64,000 nt of DNA from Turicibacter sp. TJ11 (lineage in GTDB: Bacteria; Bacillota_I; Bacilli_A; MOL361; Turicibacteraceae), in assembly GCF_021497505.1 (NCBI RefSeq), contig NZ_CP069349.1, positions 2,569,780 to 2,633,779 of the forward strand, written 5' to 3'. The stretch's first letter is position 1. Each line of letters opens with the position of its first letter. A program made the position numbers and the translations under genes. Shown here one piece after another: positions 17,415 to 26,355 of this stretch. The notes beneath the pieces are model-generated. The model was not told where the DNA came from. It saw nothing but the letters and a program-made list of their open reading frames with translations, and ran no database searches.

Positions 17415-17474
17415 CTACTTATTACAGATAAGGTAGATTAGCGTTAGAACAACGATTAGTTCTTGACCTGTCAT
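17415..17474 (-). CDS. Candidate holin-like small hydrophobic peptide (19 aa)
   Basis: MTGQELIVVLTLIYLICNK, preceded by GAGGTGA 5 bases before the ATG. A short hydrophobic core with a charged end resembles truncated holin-like toxins of type I toxin-antitoxin pairs. The downstream sequence GTTAACAGAAAAGGG reappears near 36020 in reverse relation to another cassette, where the peptide is gone. Very short, so evidence is weak. Confidence 0.3.
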   Translation of the reverse strand: MTGQELIVVLTLIYLICNK

Positions 17475-17858
17475 GTAGCTCACCTCACTAATTTAATAAT
17501 GTCTATTTTATATCTATCATTATAATATTGTCAAGTTAAAATCCAAAATTAACACATTTTTGAAAATTGCCCGGTTAAAGTGCTTGGAATAGATAGAAGA
17601 ATTTTTAATAATAAAAGGCGTAGATTATTTCATTATTTAATGATTGATTGGTTTCGTAGTAAAAAGATAAATATATATAAGGTGAAATATAATTAAAAAA
17701 AGAGTGAATTTTTTTCTTTCTTTGAAGTGGTAGAATTTTTGGATATTCTCTATCAAGATAAGTTCGAATAATTAGTATCATAGATGGCACACTATAACAT
17801 TATAGTAAGATAATATTTGTTTTTATTTCAGTTTATTTCGAATAATAATCGATTAAAA

Positions 17859-17900
17859 TTGTCCCAAAAATATACTTTTTGTCCCGAAGTGTGTTATAAT
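17859..17900 (+). promoter_or_regulatory. Promoter with paired TTGTCCC repeats
   Basis: TTGTCCC at 17859 and 17879, 20 bases apart, just before a consensus -10 TATAAT at 17895-17900. The ATPase gene starts 52 bases on. The spacing of two helical turns suggests a repressor or activator site controlling the ATPase-protease pair. Confidence 0.5.
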
Positions 17901-17951
17901 TTACTTGATAGGAATGATGAAAAAGAATTTAAATACAGATGGGAGTGATTA

Positions 17952-18995
17952 ATGTTGAAGAAAAAAAATGTATTAAATTTAATAAAATACCATACTGAAA
18001 AAAATGAGTTTCAATTTAGAAATGAGGCTATTGAAATTGCACGTTATTTTGATCAAATTGGTGATTATCAGTTGGCAGAATATATTATGAGTCTTTTATC
18101 GACTACCAATACATTCATTCCACAAGAGGAGGCTTTTGAAAGTTTATTTTTAAAGAGAGTTGAATTTAACACAGAACCGCTTCCTCTCCCTAAACCCATT
18201 GCTGAGGATATAAAGGGTATCATAAATGCAGTGAATCATAATGTAGGAATTAATAAGTTTTTATTTGAAGGAGCTCCAGGAACTGGGAAAACAGAAACAG
18301 TTAAGCAAGTTGCACGTTTATTAGAACGACAACTATATATCGTTGAATTTAGCGAATTAATTGATAGTAAAATGGGGCAAACTTCAAAGAATATTGTCAC
18401 TGTGTTCAATGAAATTAATCGGATGCCTTTTCCTACTCAAGCATTGATACTGTTAGATGAAATTGATGCTATAGCACTAGATAGGATTAATTCAAATGAT
18501 TTAAGAGAAATGGGACGAGTTACATCTACAATTTTGAAAGAGTTGGACAAATTAAATGAGGAAGTAGTTTTAGTGGCGACTACCAATCTATTTGAGAAAT
18601 TTGACAAAGCATTAACTAGAAGGTTTGATACAGTAATCAGTTTCGATAGATATGAAAAAGAAGACTTAGTTGAAATTGCTGAAATAATTTTAAATTCTTT
18701 ATTGAAGAAGTTTAAAAATGCTGGTAGAGATATGAAGTTGTTCAAAAAAATAATTCGAAGTATGGATGAAATTCCGAATCCTGGAGAGTTGAAAAATATG
18801 ATTAAAATTTCACTTGCATTTAGTGCCCCTGACAATGAGTATGACTATCTTAGAAGGTTGCTAAAATACGTAGTGAAAAACTCTGAGGAAGTCGGATTAA
18901 AAGAATTATATAATATAGGATTTACTATTAGAGAAATTGAAGTACTTACAGGGATATCGAAAAGCCAGGTAGCAAGAGAGTTAAAGGGGGATTAA
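17952..18995 (+). CDS. AAA ATPase of an IetAS-like ATPase/subtilisin pair
   Basis: 347 residues, GGGAGTG before the ATG. AAA core: Walker A GAPGTGKTET (about residue 110), Walker B LILLDEIDAI, sensor-1 VVLVATTN, arginine finger in ALTRRFDTVI. The N-terminal 80 residues are helical. The next gene, one base away, is a subtilisin-like protease. This pair is known as IetA/IetS (plasmid stability and later anti-phage defence), where the ATPase restrains the protease. A short HTH-like end (REIEVLTGISKSQVAREL) is also visible. Confidence 0.85.
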   Translation: MLKKKNVLNLIKYHTEKNEFQFRNEAIEIARYFDQIGDYQLAEYIMSLLSTTNTFIPQEEAFESLFLKRVEFNTEPLPLPKPIAEDIKGIINAVNHNVGINKFLFEGAPGTGKTETVKQVARLLERQLYIVEFSELIDSKMGQTSKNIVTVFNEINRMPFPTQALILLDEIDAIALDRINSNDLREMGRVTSTILKELDKLNEEVVLVATTNLFEKFDKALTRRFDTVISFDRYEKEDLVEIAEIILNSLLKKFKNAGRDMKLFKKIIRSMDEIPNPGELKNMIKISLAFSAPDNEYDYLRRLLKYVVKNSEEVGLKELYNIGFTIREIEVLTGISKSQVARELKGD

Positions 18996-18996
18996 T

Positions 18997-21225
18997 ATGA
19001 ATGATATTTTGCAGCTAAAAGGTAGATTTGAACAAAAAAAAAGTAACAATAGACCAGCGGCACCCAGATTATCTTCAGGATCAATGGTTAATGTTTCTCA
19101 TCTAGAAAGCTTGCGAACTGATTTAATTGTACTCAAAGAATTCTGGGAATCACAAGAAGTTTTAAGTGGTGCTTTAATAAGTGTTTATTATAACAAGGTA
19201 GTAGCCAAGAGTAATAGGATTAGTGGTTTCTTATCATCCTCGAAACAACCTGCTAATTCATCGATAGTTGGTGCAAAATTCTCAGATAAAAGTAATAAGC
19301 ATATTATTACGCATTATATTTCAATGGAAGTCATCGACGCCTCAATTCTTTCAATTGAACAGGCAATTAGAATTTTGAATGAGGAATTCGGGGGTTCAAT
19401 AGATTATATTAAATTTAATGAAAAAAGCAATATAAATGCTATTGATTTTGAAAAATACACAATAAAAAAAACAAAGTTTCAACATATTATTGTTGACTCC
19501 TCTTATGTCGAAAAATTCGGTGTTGAAAATAGTGATTTTGGATCACATAAAAGTGCTATTGTTACTATATACAATACAGATATGAATACTAAAGAGTTAT
19601 TGAATAAAATTGGTATTAAAGTTTTAGATGATAGAATTATTAATGATACAACTGTTTTGTTGGATGCGAATTATTTAGAAATTTTGATGCAAAAGGCTCC
19701 TTATCTAGTTGCGATGGCAACTGAGAATCTATCTGAATTGGCACCAAGCGATTTTTTAGAAAATGTTGGATACGAACGAAATCTAATTCCTAGACCAAAA
19801 CAAGAACCAGTAATTGGTGTGATTGATACTTTATTTGATGAGAATGTTTATTTTAGTGAATGGGTAGAGTTTCATAATATGATTGATAAAAATATACCCG
19901 TTACTTCAGAAGACTATAGGCATGGGACAGCAGTCTCTTCTATAATTGTTGACGGTCCAACTTTAAACCCAAAATTGGATGATGGTTGTGGTAGGTTTAA
20001 AGTCCGTCATTTTGGGGTAGCGACTCGCAGTGCATTTAATTCATTTACGATAATTCGTTCAATAAAGGAAATAGTTGCACTAAATCCAGATATCCGTGTT
20101 TGGAATTTATCTTTAGGTTCCAATGAAGAAATTAATAAAAATTTTATATCGGCAGAGGCTGCAGTACTTGATCAAATTCAATTTGAAAATGATGTGATTT
20201 TTGTAATTGCAGGAACAAATAAAGGATCTTTTGAAGGTGAGAAAAAAATTGGATCTCCAGCAGACTCAATCAATTCAATAATAGTAAATTCAGTAGATTC
20301 AAAAAAACAACCAGTGACATATTCACGTCAAGGAATAGTTTTATCATTTTTTACAAAACCAGATGTAAGTTATTATGGTGGTTCATCAGATAATTACATG
20401 GCGGTTTGTGAACCTTTAGGGAAGGCTTATGTCTCAGGAACATCTTATGCAGCACCGTGGATTGCTAGAAAATTATCTTATTTAATTGATATTATTGGTC
20501 TTAATCGAGAGGTTGCAAAAGCTATGTTGATTGATTCTGCGATTGGATGGAAAGCGAATACAGATTTTTTAGATTTAGCACTAAAGGGGCATGGTGTGGT
20601 TCCTGTTAGAATAGAAGATATTCTTCAATCGCCTGATGATGAAATTAAATTTGTAGTGTCAGGAATTTCTGAACAGTACGATACATTTAATTATAACTTC
20701 CCGGTTCCTGTAGCTAATAATAAATATCCCTATATTGCAAAAGCGACATTGTGCTATTTTCCTAAATGTTCAAGAAACCAAGGTGTTGATTATACGAACA
20801 CAGAGCTAGACATTTACTTTGGTCGTTTGGACAATAAGGGAGAAATTAAAAGTGTTAATGAGAACAAACAAAGTATAGAAGGGGAAAATCATTATTTACA
20901 TGAAGAAGATGCGAGAAAAATTTTTAGAAAATGGGATAATATTAAACATATTAGTGAAGGAATTAAACCACGATCAAAGGGGAAAAAAGTATATAAAGAT
21001 AGAATGTGGGGGATGAGTATTAAGACTAAAGAAAGATTGAATAGTAGAGATGGTGAAGGAATACGATTTGGAGTTGTGGTCACGTTAAAAGAAATTAACG
21101 GAGTAAATAGAATAGAAGATTTTATTCATCAATGTAGTTTTAGAGGGTGGTTAGTTAATAGAATTAATATTGAAAATAGACTCGATATTTATGAAACTGC
21201 GAATGAAACAATTGAATTTGAATAA
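18997..21225 (+). CDS. Subtilisin-like (S8) serine protease of the IetAS-like pair
   Basis: 742 residues. Catalytic triad visible: Asp in GVIDTLFDE (about residue 276), His in YRHGTAVSS (about 309), Ser in SGTSYAAPW (about 485). No signal peptide or membrane helix, so it acts in the cytoplasm, unlike secreted subtilisins. The 260-residue N-terminal part and the 230-residue C-terminal part are specific to this group. TTAATATG links it to the ATPase gene. Role in defence or element stability is from family knowledge. Confidence 0.87.
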   Translation: MNDILQLKGRFEQKKSNNRPAAPRLSSGSMVNVSHLESLRTDLIVLKEFWESQEVLSGALISVYYNKVVAKSNRISGFLSSSKQPANSSIVGAKFSDKSNKHIITHYISMEVIDASILSIEQAIRILNEEFGGSIDYIKFNEKSNINAIDFEKYTIKKTKFQHIIVDSSYVEKFGVENSDFGSHKSAIVTIYNTDMNTKELLNKIGIKVLDDRIINDTTVLLDANYLEILMQKAPYLVAMATENLSELAPSDFLENVGYERNLIPRPKQEPVIGVIDTLFDENVYFSEWVEFHNMIDKNIPVTSEDYRHGTAVSSIIVDGPTLNPKLDDGCGRFKVRHFGVATRSAFNSFTIIRSIKEIVALNPDIRVWNLSLGSNEEINKNFISAEAAVLDQIQFENDVIFVIAGTNKGSFEGEKKIGSPADSINSIIVNSVDSKKQPVTYSRQGIVLSFFTKPDVSYYGGSSDNYMAVCEPLGKAYVSGTSYAAPWIARKLSYLIDIIGLNREVAKAMLIDSAIGWKANTDFLDLALKGHGVVPVRIEDILQSPDDEIKFVVSGISEQYDTFNYNFPVPVANNKYPYIAKATLCYFPKCSRNQGVDYTNTELDIYFGRLDNKGEIKSVNENKQSIEGENHYLHEEDARKIFRKWDNIKHISEGIKPRSKGKKVYKDRMWGMSIKTKERLNSRDGEGIRFGVVVTLKEINGVNRIEDFIHQCSFRGWLVNRINIENRLDIYETANETIEFE

Positions 21226-21293
21226 ATTCTGATATGACTCCGAAAGATTTAAAATTGAATTCAATATAATGAAAAGTATACTGAACATTAATG

Positions 21294-21330
21294 AGGGAGA
21301 TTAGCTAGTTATGCTAACCTCCTTTTTTAT
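21294..21330 (+). terminator. Rho-independent terminator after the protease
   Basis: GGGAGATTAGC / GCTAACCTCC arms with loop TAGTTAT and a T run. The remaining bases to 21454 show no gene. Confidence 0.75.
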
Positions 21331-21454
21331 TTATAATTCTACAGGTTCTAGAAAGACTGTCTAATTAATTGTAACCTATTCAAATCTATACAAAGAAGGC
21401 CTTTAAATGAATATAAAATTTAATTAATTGTGATAAATAATTGTGTGATTTAAA

Positions 21455-21484
21455 TTGACAATTCACGTTATAGAAAATACAAAA
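21455..21484 (+). promoter_or_regulatory. Probable agr operon promoter
   Basis: TTGACA at 21455-21460, 17 bases, then TACAAA at about 21478. The spacer holds ACGTTATAG, loosely like LytTR half-sites. The agrA-like gene starts 64 bases further. Confidence 0.4.
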
Positions 21485-21547
21485 TTGTAAAATTTTAAAA
21501 AAATTGATAAAATATGTATAATAATGAAGGGGAAAGGGGGATTTTTA

Positions 21548-22261
21548 GTGGTTATCCAGATTGGAGTTTGTGATGATGAAGAAAACTTTAGGTCAAAGAT
21601 AAAAGAGGTATTGCATTCAATATTGAGATCAAGTTCAATAGAGTATCGTTTTTATGAGTTTTCATCAGGTGAGGAGCTTTTAGCGAACTACCCTGAGCGT
21701 TTAGATATACTAATAATGGATATCCAAATGAAAAAATTAAACGGGATGGATACTACAAGAGAAATTAGAGTTTTTGATCAAAGAGTAGAGATTATCTTTA
21801 TGACCTCTTTGCTTGACTTTATACAAGAAGGATATGAGGTTAAGGCTTATCGATATATATTAAAACCAATCAATGAAAACAAGGTTTTAAAACATATTTT
21901 ACCTTGTATTAATGAACTTCTTCAAAAAAAAAGTTCTTACTTAACTGTTAACGTAAAAAACTCTGTTCATAGAATTGAGATTGATTCAATTATCTATATT
22001 GAAACGCAGCGTCCTAATATCATCATTTATACATCTGAAAATCAATATACAATTAGGATGAGTCTTTCGCAAATAGAAAAAAGCCTAAATGGTTATGGCT
22101 TTTTTAGATGTCATAACAGCTATCTCATTCATTTAAAGTTCGTAGAATCAATAGAAAATCATTCAGTTATGCTAAAAGGTCAAGAGATTCCTATTAGTAA
22201 ATACCGACTTAAAGGTTTAAAGATTGCTATGACGCATGCATTAGGTGATATCGTATGTTAA
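21548..22261 (+). CDS. agrA: AgrA-like LytTR response regulator
   Basis: 237 residues from GTG 21548, 7 bases after AAAGGGGG; the ATG at 21524 lies on the ribosome site itself. Receiver domain with acidic pocket (CDDEEN), phospho-acceptor Asp in LDILIMDIQMKK and Lys in RYILKPI. The C-terminal LytTR DNA-binding domain starts about residue 140 (RIEIDSIIYIETQRPNI ... FFRCHNSYLIHLKFVE). Controls peptide-quorum responses; the stop overlaps the kinase start. Confidence 0.9.
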   Translation: MVIQIGVCDDEENFRSKIKEVLHSILRSSSIEYRFYEFSSGEELLANYPERLDILIMDIQMKKLNGMDTTREIRVFDQRVEIIFMTSLLDFIQEGYEVKAYRYILKPINENKVLKHILPCINELLQKKSSYLTVNVKNSVHRIEIDSIIYIETQRPNIIIYTSENQYTIRMSLSQIEKSLNGYGFFRCHNSYLIHLKFVESIENHSVMLKGQEIPISKYRLKGLKIAMTHALGDIVC

Positions 22262-23545
22262 CTCATGATACTTTATGGAAGCTCATTGATTTTTTCACGA
22301 TTGAGATAGATTGGCTGATTTTTTTCTTTGTAATTAATAGGGTGGGAAGAAGAAAAGATAATAGTAAAAAATATATCTTAGTGGCTATTCTTCTTTTATT
22401 CGTTATTGGATGTTTGAATATTGTAGAAATATCACCTAATATGCGGATGATTTTATGTATAGTAATGGGTGTGTTATTTTGTAAATATTTATATGAAGAT
22501 AGTCTTTATAAATGTATGATTGTTAATCTATTGTTTTGGCTTGTCCTCATGATTAGCGAGTCTATATCTACAGTAGTGGTGGTTCTATTTAATGGTCTTG
22601 ATAGTGTTACTCCATTATTAAGGGGGGGATCCTTAAGGTTCCAAGCAATCGTATTATCAAAATTTTTGCTTTTTATTACTTTAATAGGGGGGAGGTATTT
22701 TAAGTTATCTGTGGACTTTAAGTTGAAAGATAGTTTTTTAATCGGTATCCCTGTGACAACGAATATAGCAAGTTTATTAGTCATCTATGGATATAATTTG
22801 AATCAACATATTGAAAATCGATATAATATTTTAATGATAGTTATAATCACTGTCTTGATAATGTTATCTTCCATTTCACTGCTAATCATTATTAGAAAAA
22901 TTTTAAAAGAGAAACAAAAAAGGTTAGAATCTCAATTGATTAATAATCGAATTAAAGTGAATTATCAAAATTATGAACGGATAAATGAAGCCCATAGACA
23001 GATAAGATACGTATATCATGATTTGAAAAATCATCTGTTGTGTCTTAAAAATTTCCAAACTAAAGCTGAAATAGAGGATTATATTACTAATTTAGAATTG
23101 CAAATTGAAGGTTTTGAAGATTTTAGGGATACAGGAAATAGGACATTAGATATCATTTTAGGTGAAAAGATATATCGTTGTAAAAAAGATGGGATTGAAT
23201 ATGAGGATAATATTATAATAACTAAATTAGATTTTATGGCGGAATTTGAGATATGCGCTCTGTTTGCGAATGCTCTAGATAATGCAATTGAAGCTTGTAT
23301 AGAGATGGAATCTTGTGCAAAAAAATACATTAGTGTGACTTGTCGGGATATTAAAGGATTTATTATTATTAAGATTATTAATTCAAAATCAAATGTGATA
23401 AAAGTGATTGATGATCAAATATATATATAAACAGAAATGTAATTCATAGTTTTCTAGTTCAAATACTTGTAGTCAAAATTCGTTAAAATGTATGTTAAAA
23501 TAGTAGATATTAACTATACATTTTAGGATAGAAATTGAGGCAACT

Positions 23546-24064
23546 ATGAATCAGACAGAATTAAAATTAATTGAAACAGCGATGCGTGAAACATCATCGA
23601 AACAACTTTATACTCGTTATCAAGTCATCTATTTACACTTACAAGGATATAAAAATGTAGAAATCGCTAGGATAGTTCCCTTTACTGCTCAGACCATCGG
23701 AACACATGTTAGAAATTATAAAAAATATGGACTTGAGGGATTAAACCCACGCCCAAAATCAGGCTGTCCGAAGAAACTTTCACCTGAGCAAGAAGCTGAG
23801 TTAATCCATACCCTCATCCATAAAACGCCCGCTGATGTTGGGATTGAACCGTACATGACTTGGGATTGTAAGCTATTATGCATCTGGGTGAAGCAAACCT
23901 TTGGAATTTCATTCTCTAAAGGTGGAATGCGTGACATGTTGTTACGCTTAGGTTTTAGCTACACACGCCCGACTTACTCATTAGCGAGAGCGAGTCAAGA
24001 AAAACAAGAGGGATTTAAACAGGAATTTGAACAATTAAAAAATTTTGATTCGTGGAGAGATTGA
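23546..24064 (+). CDS. IS630 transposase, N-terminal frame
   Basis: 172 residues: paired helix-turn-helix domains (GYKNVEIARIVPFTAQTIGTH and GISFSKGGMRDMLLRLGFSY). It ends LKNFDSWRD. The DDE domain continues in the +1 frame from the A6T4 run at about 24040, either by frameshifting or because of a one-base mutation. Confidence 0.85.
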   Translation: MNQTELKLIETAMRETSSKQLYTRYQVIYLHLQGYKNVEIARIVPFTAQTIGTHVRNYKKYGLEGLNPRPKSGCPKKLSPEQEAELIHTLIHKTPADVGIEPYMTWDCKLLCIWVKQTFGISFSKGGMRDMLLRLGFSYTRPTYSLARASQEKQEGFKQEFEQLKNFDSWRD

Positions 24065-24578
24065 TCATTTATTGTTTCAAGATGAAAGTTCTATCAGAGA
24101 TTATCAATCATTAGTCAACAATTGGTTTCCTAAAGGAAAACAACGGATTATTCCTACTTACGGAAATAATAAAAGTGTCAAATTAATAGGAATCCTTAAC
24201 TATGAGACAGGTCATGTTTATGTCCAGGAGGAAGAACGTTATACAGCAGATATCTTTTTAGAATTCCTCAAAAAAGTACTGAAACAATATCCAACGGGAA
24301 AGATTGTCATGATTTTAGATAACGCAAGAATTCATCACGCTAAACTCATCCAACCTTTTTTAAACGAACACAAAAATAGATTAAGGTTAATCTTTTTACC
24401 ACCATATAGTCCAGAATTAAACTTAATTGAAGGATTATGGAAATGGTTAAAACAATCTGTGATTCATAACGTCTTTTATAAAAATATAAATGAGATTAGA
24501 AAAGCTGTTCAAGGATTTATTCGACGTATCAATGAGAGACCTTCGGAAGTGATCCAGAGACTATGCGAAAAAATGTGA
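24045..24578 (+). CDS. IS630 transposase, DDE catalytic frame
   Basis: 177 residues with the DDE triad: FQDESSIRDY, MILDNARIHHA and PPYSPELNLIEGLWKWLK. No good ribosome site of its own, so it should be made as a fusion with the upstream frame. Continuous homology reads LKNFIRGEIDHLLFQDES across the switch. Confidence 0.85.
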   Translation: MIRGEIDHLLFQDESSIRDYQSLVNNWFPKGKQRIIPTYGNNKSVKLIGILNYETGHVYVQEEERYTADIFLEFLKKVLKQYPTGKIVMILDNARIHHAKLIQPFLNEHKNRLRLIFLPPYSPELNLIEGLWKWLKQSVIHNVFYKNINEIRKAVQGFIRRINERPSEVIQRLCEKM

Positions 24579-24753
24579 AAAACTTATCTGTTTATATATA
24601 TACCACTAAAGTAGATAAAGTTGGGCATGGAATCGGAATTTCAAGTATCAAGTATATTACCGATAAATATAATGGTGAAGTTGTTATTAACTATTCTGAT
24701 GATGAGTTTATATTGAACATTATGATTCCAATACCTAGTTAGGAGAGATAGAA

Positions 24754-24900
24754 ATGAAAAAAATCGGATTTAAATTACTTAAAAAACTTTCAATGTTAAG
24801 TTTTGGAATAGCAGTATTATCAGCAAATAGTGCAAGTACGTGGTTTATCCATCAACCGAAAGAACCAAAAGAATTAGAACAATTAAAGAAAAGAAAGTAA
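24754..24900 (+). CDS. agrD: AgrD-like cyclic autoinducer peptide precursor (48 aa)
   Basis: GGAGAG before ATG 24754. The N-terminal amphipathic/hydrophobic segment (KLLKKLSMLSFGIAVLSANSAS) is followed by TWFIHQPKEP and an acidic-basic tail, the layout of AgrD. No cysteine is present, so ring closure would use a serine (lactone) in ANSASTWFI. Located between the kinase and AgrB, its processing enzyme. Too short for routine gene calling. Confidence 0.8.
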   Translation: MKKIGFKLLKKLSMLSFGIAVLSANSASTWFIHQPKEPKELEQLKKRK

Positions 24901-24906
24901 GTAAAT

Positions 24907-24932
24907 CTCCCGTTAAGCAAGGGAGGTTTTTT
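24907..24932 (+). terminator. Hairpin between agrD and agrB
   Basis: CTCCC / GGGAG arms with a 9-base loop and a T6 run, 7 bases after agrD. Likely reduces agrB transcription relative to agrD. Confidence 0.6.
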
Positions 24933-24949
24933 GTATTTAAGGAGATCGT

Positions 24950-25522
24950 ATGTTTGTTTATCTAGCAAATAAAATAACAATGGTATTAATTAATTATGAA
25001 ATAATAGGAAAAGAAGATGAAGAAATTTATCGATATGGATTTGAGATGTTAATTTATTTTATTGTTAACCTTTCAATAGCAGTATTTATTGGGATTCTTT
25101 TTCACAAATTTATTCACACACTTTTATTTTTAGGGTGTTATTGTACCATAAGGCAGTTTACAGGGGGCTATCACGCAAATAGTTATACAAAGTGTACATT
25201 GATATTTACTATAATTTATTTAGTCACAGTTTTGTTGACGAATAATCTTGAGGTGGATAAGATGAAAATTCCATTACTCATTTTATTAATTATTAGCCTC
25301 ATTATTATTTATCGATTTGCCCCATTAGACCATCGAAATAAACCATTGAGTGAAGAAGAGAAGAAACAGTATAAAAATGTGGCGATCAACTTAGTAAAAG
25401 TGATAGGTATGCTGATTGGAATTACCCTGATACTTGATATTTTTACAACTTATATTTTTTATCCGGTATGTGCGATAATTTGGATAGCTATCTTATTAGT
25501 TTTAGGGCGGTATAAAAAATAA
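24950..25522 (+). CDS. agrB: AgrB-like peptide-processing membrane protease
   Basis: 190 residues, AAGGAG before the ATG. Catalytic His and Cys lie in RQFTGGYHANSYTKC, as in AgrB cysteine endopeptidases that cleave AgrD and form its ring. Five or six membrane helices. The last 45 codons and downstream DNA are duplicated at 29485 onward. Confidence 0.9.
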   Translation: MFVYLANKITMVLINYEIIGKEDEEIYRYGFEMLIYFIVNLSIAVFIGILFHKFIHTLLFLGCYCTIRQFTGGYHANSYTKCTLIFTIIYLVTVLLTNNLEVDKMKIPLLILLIISLIIIYRFAPLDHRNKPLSEEEKKQYKNVAINLVKVIGMLIGITLILDIFTTYIFYPVCAIIWIAILLVLGRYKK

Positions 25523-25637
25523 AATATTAGCTTCCATTATAAAAGGTTATTGACATAAAATATAATTATTTTATAGTTAAAACCGGTATTACTGTTTACC
25601 TTTAGATTTTTATCAAATAGATAATTGTAATTTCTTT

Positions 25638-25867
25638 GTTAAAACAAATATCATTGCTAGTGATGGAGCAAATATTGAATTGTGTAAGTCATAAAATTAA
25701 AGTTTTTTATAGTTCTTTATTATTAAAATAGTGTTAAATGATCTCATTTTGACTAAATAGCTACAGTTAACGACCAGTTAGCACATCTATATTACAATAT
25801 AAGACTATCTTGTGGTAAATTTTTCTTGCGTTGAATTTAAAGGTGCAAGAAAAGACATATAGAGGAG
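25638..25867 (+). repeat. 230-bp direct repeat, copy 1 (bacteriocin leader)
   Basis: Nearly identical to 31049-31278 (a few substitutions, e.g. TATTACAATA vs TATTGCAATA). It covers the promoter and 5' leader up to AGAGGAG of the gene that follows. In copy 2 the sequence between two GTTAAAAC motifs is deleted, showing copy 1 is closer to the ancestral form. Confidence 0.85.
25763..25798 (+). promoter_or_regulatory. Promoter with LytTR-like direct repeats
   Basis: ACAGTTAAC (25763) and CCAGTTAGC (25774), 11 bases apart, resemble AgrA half-sites (ACAGTTAAG type). TACAAT at about 25793 fits a -10. The spacing is one helical turn, not the usual two, so AgrA binding is plausible but unproven. Confidence 0.5.
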
Positions 25868-25878
25868 AGTATGAGAGA

Positions 25879-26259
25879 ATGAAAAAACAAGTAATCGCAC
25901 TAACATGTATTGCAGCACTAGGCTTAGGAATCGGGAGTCAATCTGCTTTAGCTTCATATGATTCATCATCAGCTACAAGTGGGACTGTCGCTTTAACAGA
26001 GACTACAAAAGATGCACGTGTTACGACAGATGTTGGAGGAGGGAAATGGGATTACGGATCAACACTAACTATTAGTTTAAAGAAAAAAACTCATTCTAAT
26101 TATTTCCATGAAACTAAAAAGCATGGGTCATCTGCTAAGGTAGGATCAGGATCTACATGGTCATATAGTGGAGATACTAAAGCAGCAGTATGGTCAAAAG
26201 CTAGTGCAACTGGAGAAAGATCTGCTACAGGATATGCACAATGGAATCTTGTAGATTAA
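25879..26259 (+). CDS. Lactococcin-972-family bacteriocin
   Basis: 126 residues from ATG 25879. Signal peptide (VIALTCIAALGLGIG ... ALAS). Mature part shows the family pattern: VGGGKWDYGST, HSNYFHETKKHGSSAKVG, then SGDTKAAVWSKASATG. Lactococcin 972 binds lipid II and blocks septum formation. It is followed by the typical membrane protein and ATPase of this class and preceded by an agr locus that may control it. Confidence 0.87.
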   Translation: MKKQVIALTCIAALGLGIGSQSALASYDSSSATSGTVALTETTKDARVTTDVGGGKWDYGSTLTISLKKKTHSNYFHETKKHGSSAKVGSGSTWSYSGDTKAAVWSKASATGERSATGYAQWNLVD

Positions 26260-26269
26260 AGAATATTTT

Positions 26270-26303
26270 AAGCAAACTGTGTAATTTACATAGTTTGCTT
26301 TTT
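26270..26303 (+). terminator. Terminator after the bacteriocin gene
   Basis: AAGCAAACT / AGTTTGCTT arms and T run. Separates abundant bacteriocin mRNA from the immunity/transport genes. Confidence 0.7.
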
Positions 26304-26355
26304 ATGATGAAGAGGTTTTAATATAGTTTGATGGAGTTATTAGGAGGAAGTTTTA

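Larger units (their letters stand above)
23426..24596 (+). mobile_element. IS630-family insertion sequence
   Basis: About 1.17 kb with terminal inverted repeats TATAAACAGA / TCTGTTTATA, inserted in an alternating TA stretch of agrC, as expected for the TA target of IS630/mariner elements. Carries two overlapping transposase frames. Confidence 0.88.
22255..24742 (+). pseudogene. agrC: AgrC-like histidine kinase split by an IS630 element
   Basis: Five or six membrane helices (residues 1-215), then the HPK10-type YHDLKNHLL box and N box NALDNAIEAC. The frame runs into the IS at DDQIY and stops with IS-encoded residues (391 aa). The missing end resumes at 24602 as TTKVDKVGHGIGISSIKYI, the G2 box of the ATP-binding domain, and ends at 24742. 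Removing the IS rejoins the frame as QIYTTKVDK. The kinase thus lacks part of its ATP site and is presumably inactive, so the quorum circuit is blind unless excision occurs. Confidence 0.88.

Noticed and set aside
17605-17790. Minus-strand 61-residue frame
   Set aside because: AT-rich noise, no ribosome site, low-complexity Tyr/Ile-rich product.
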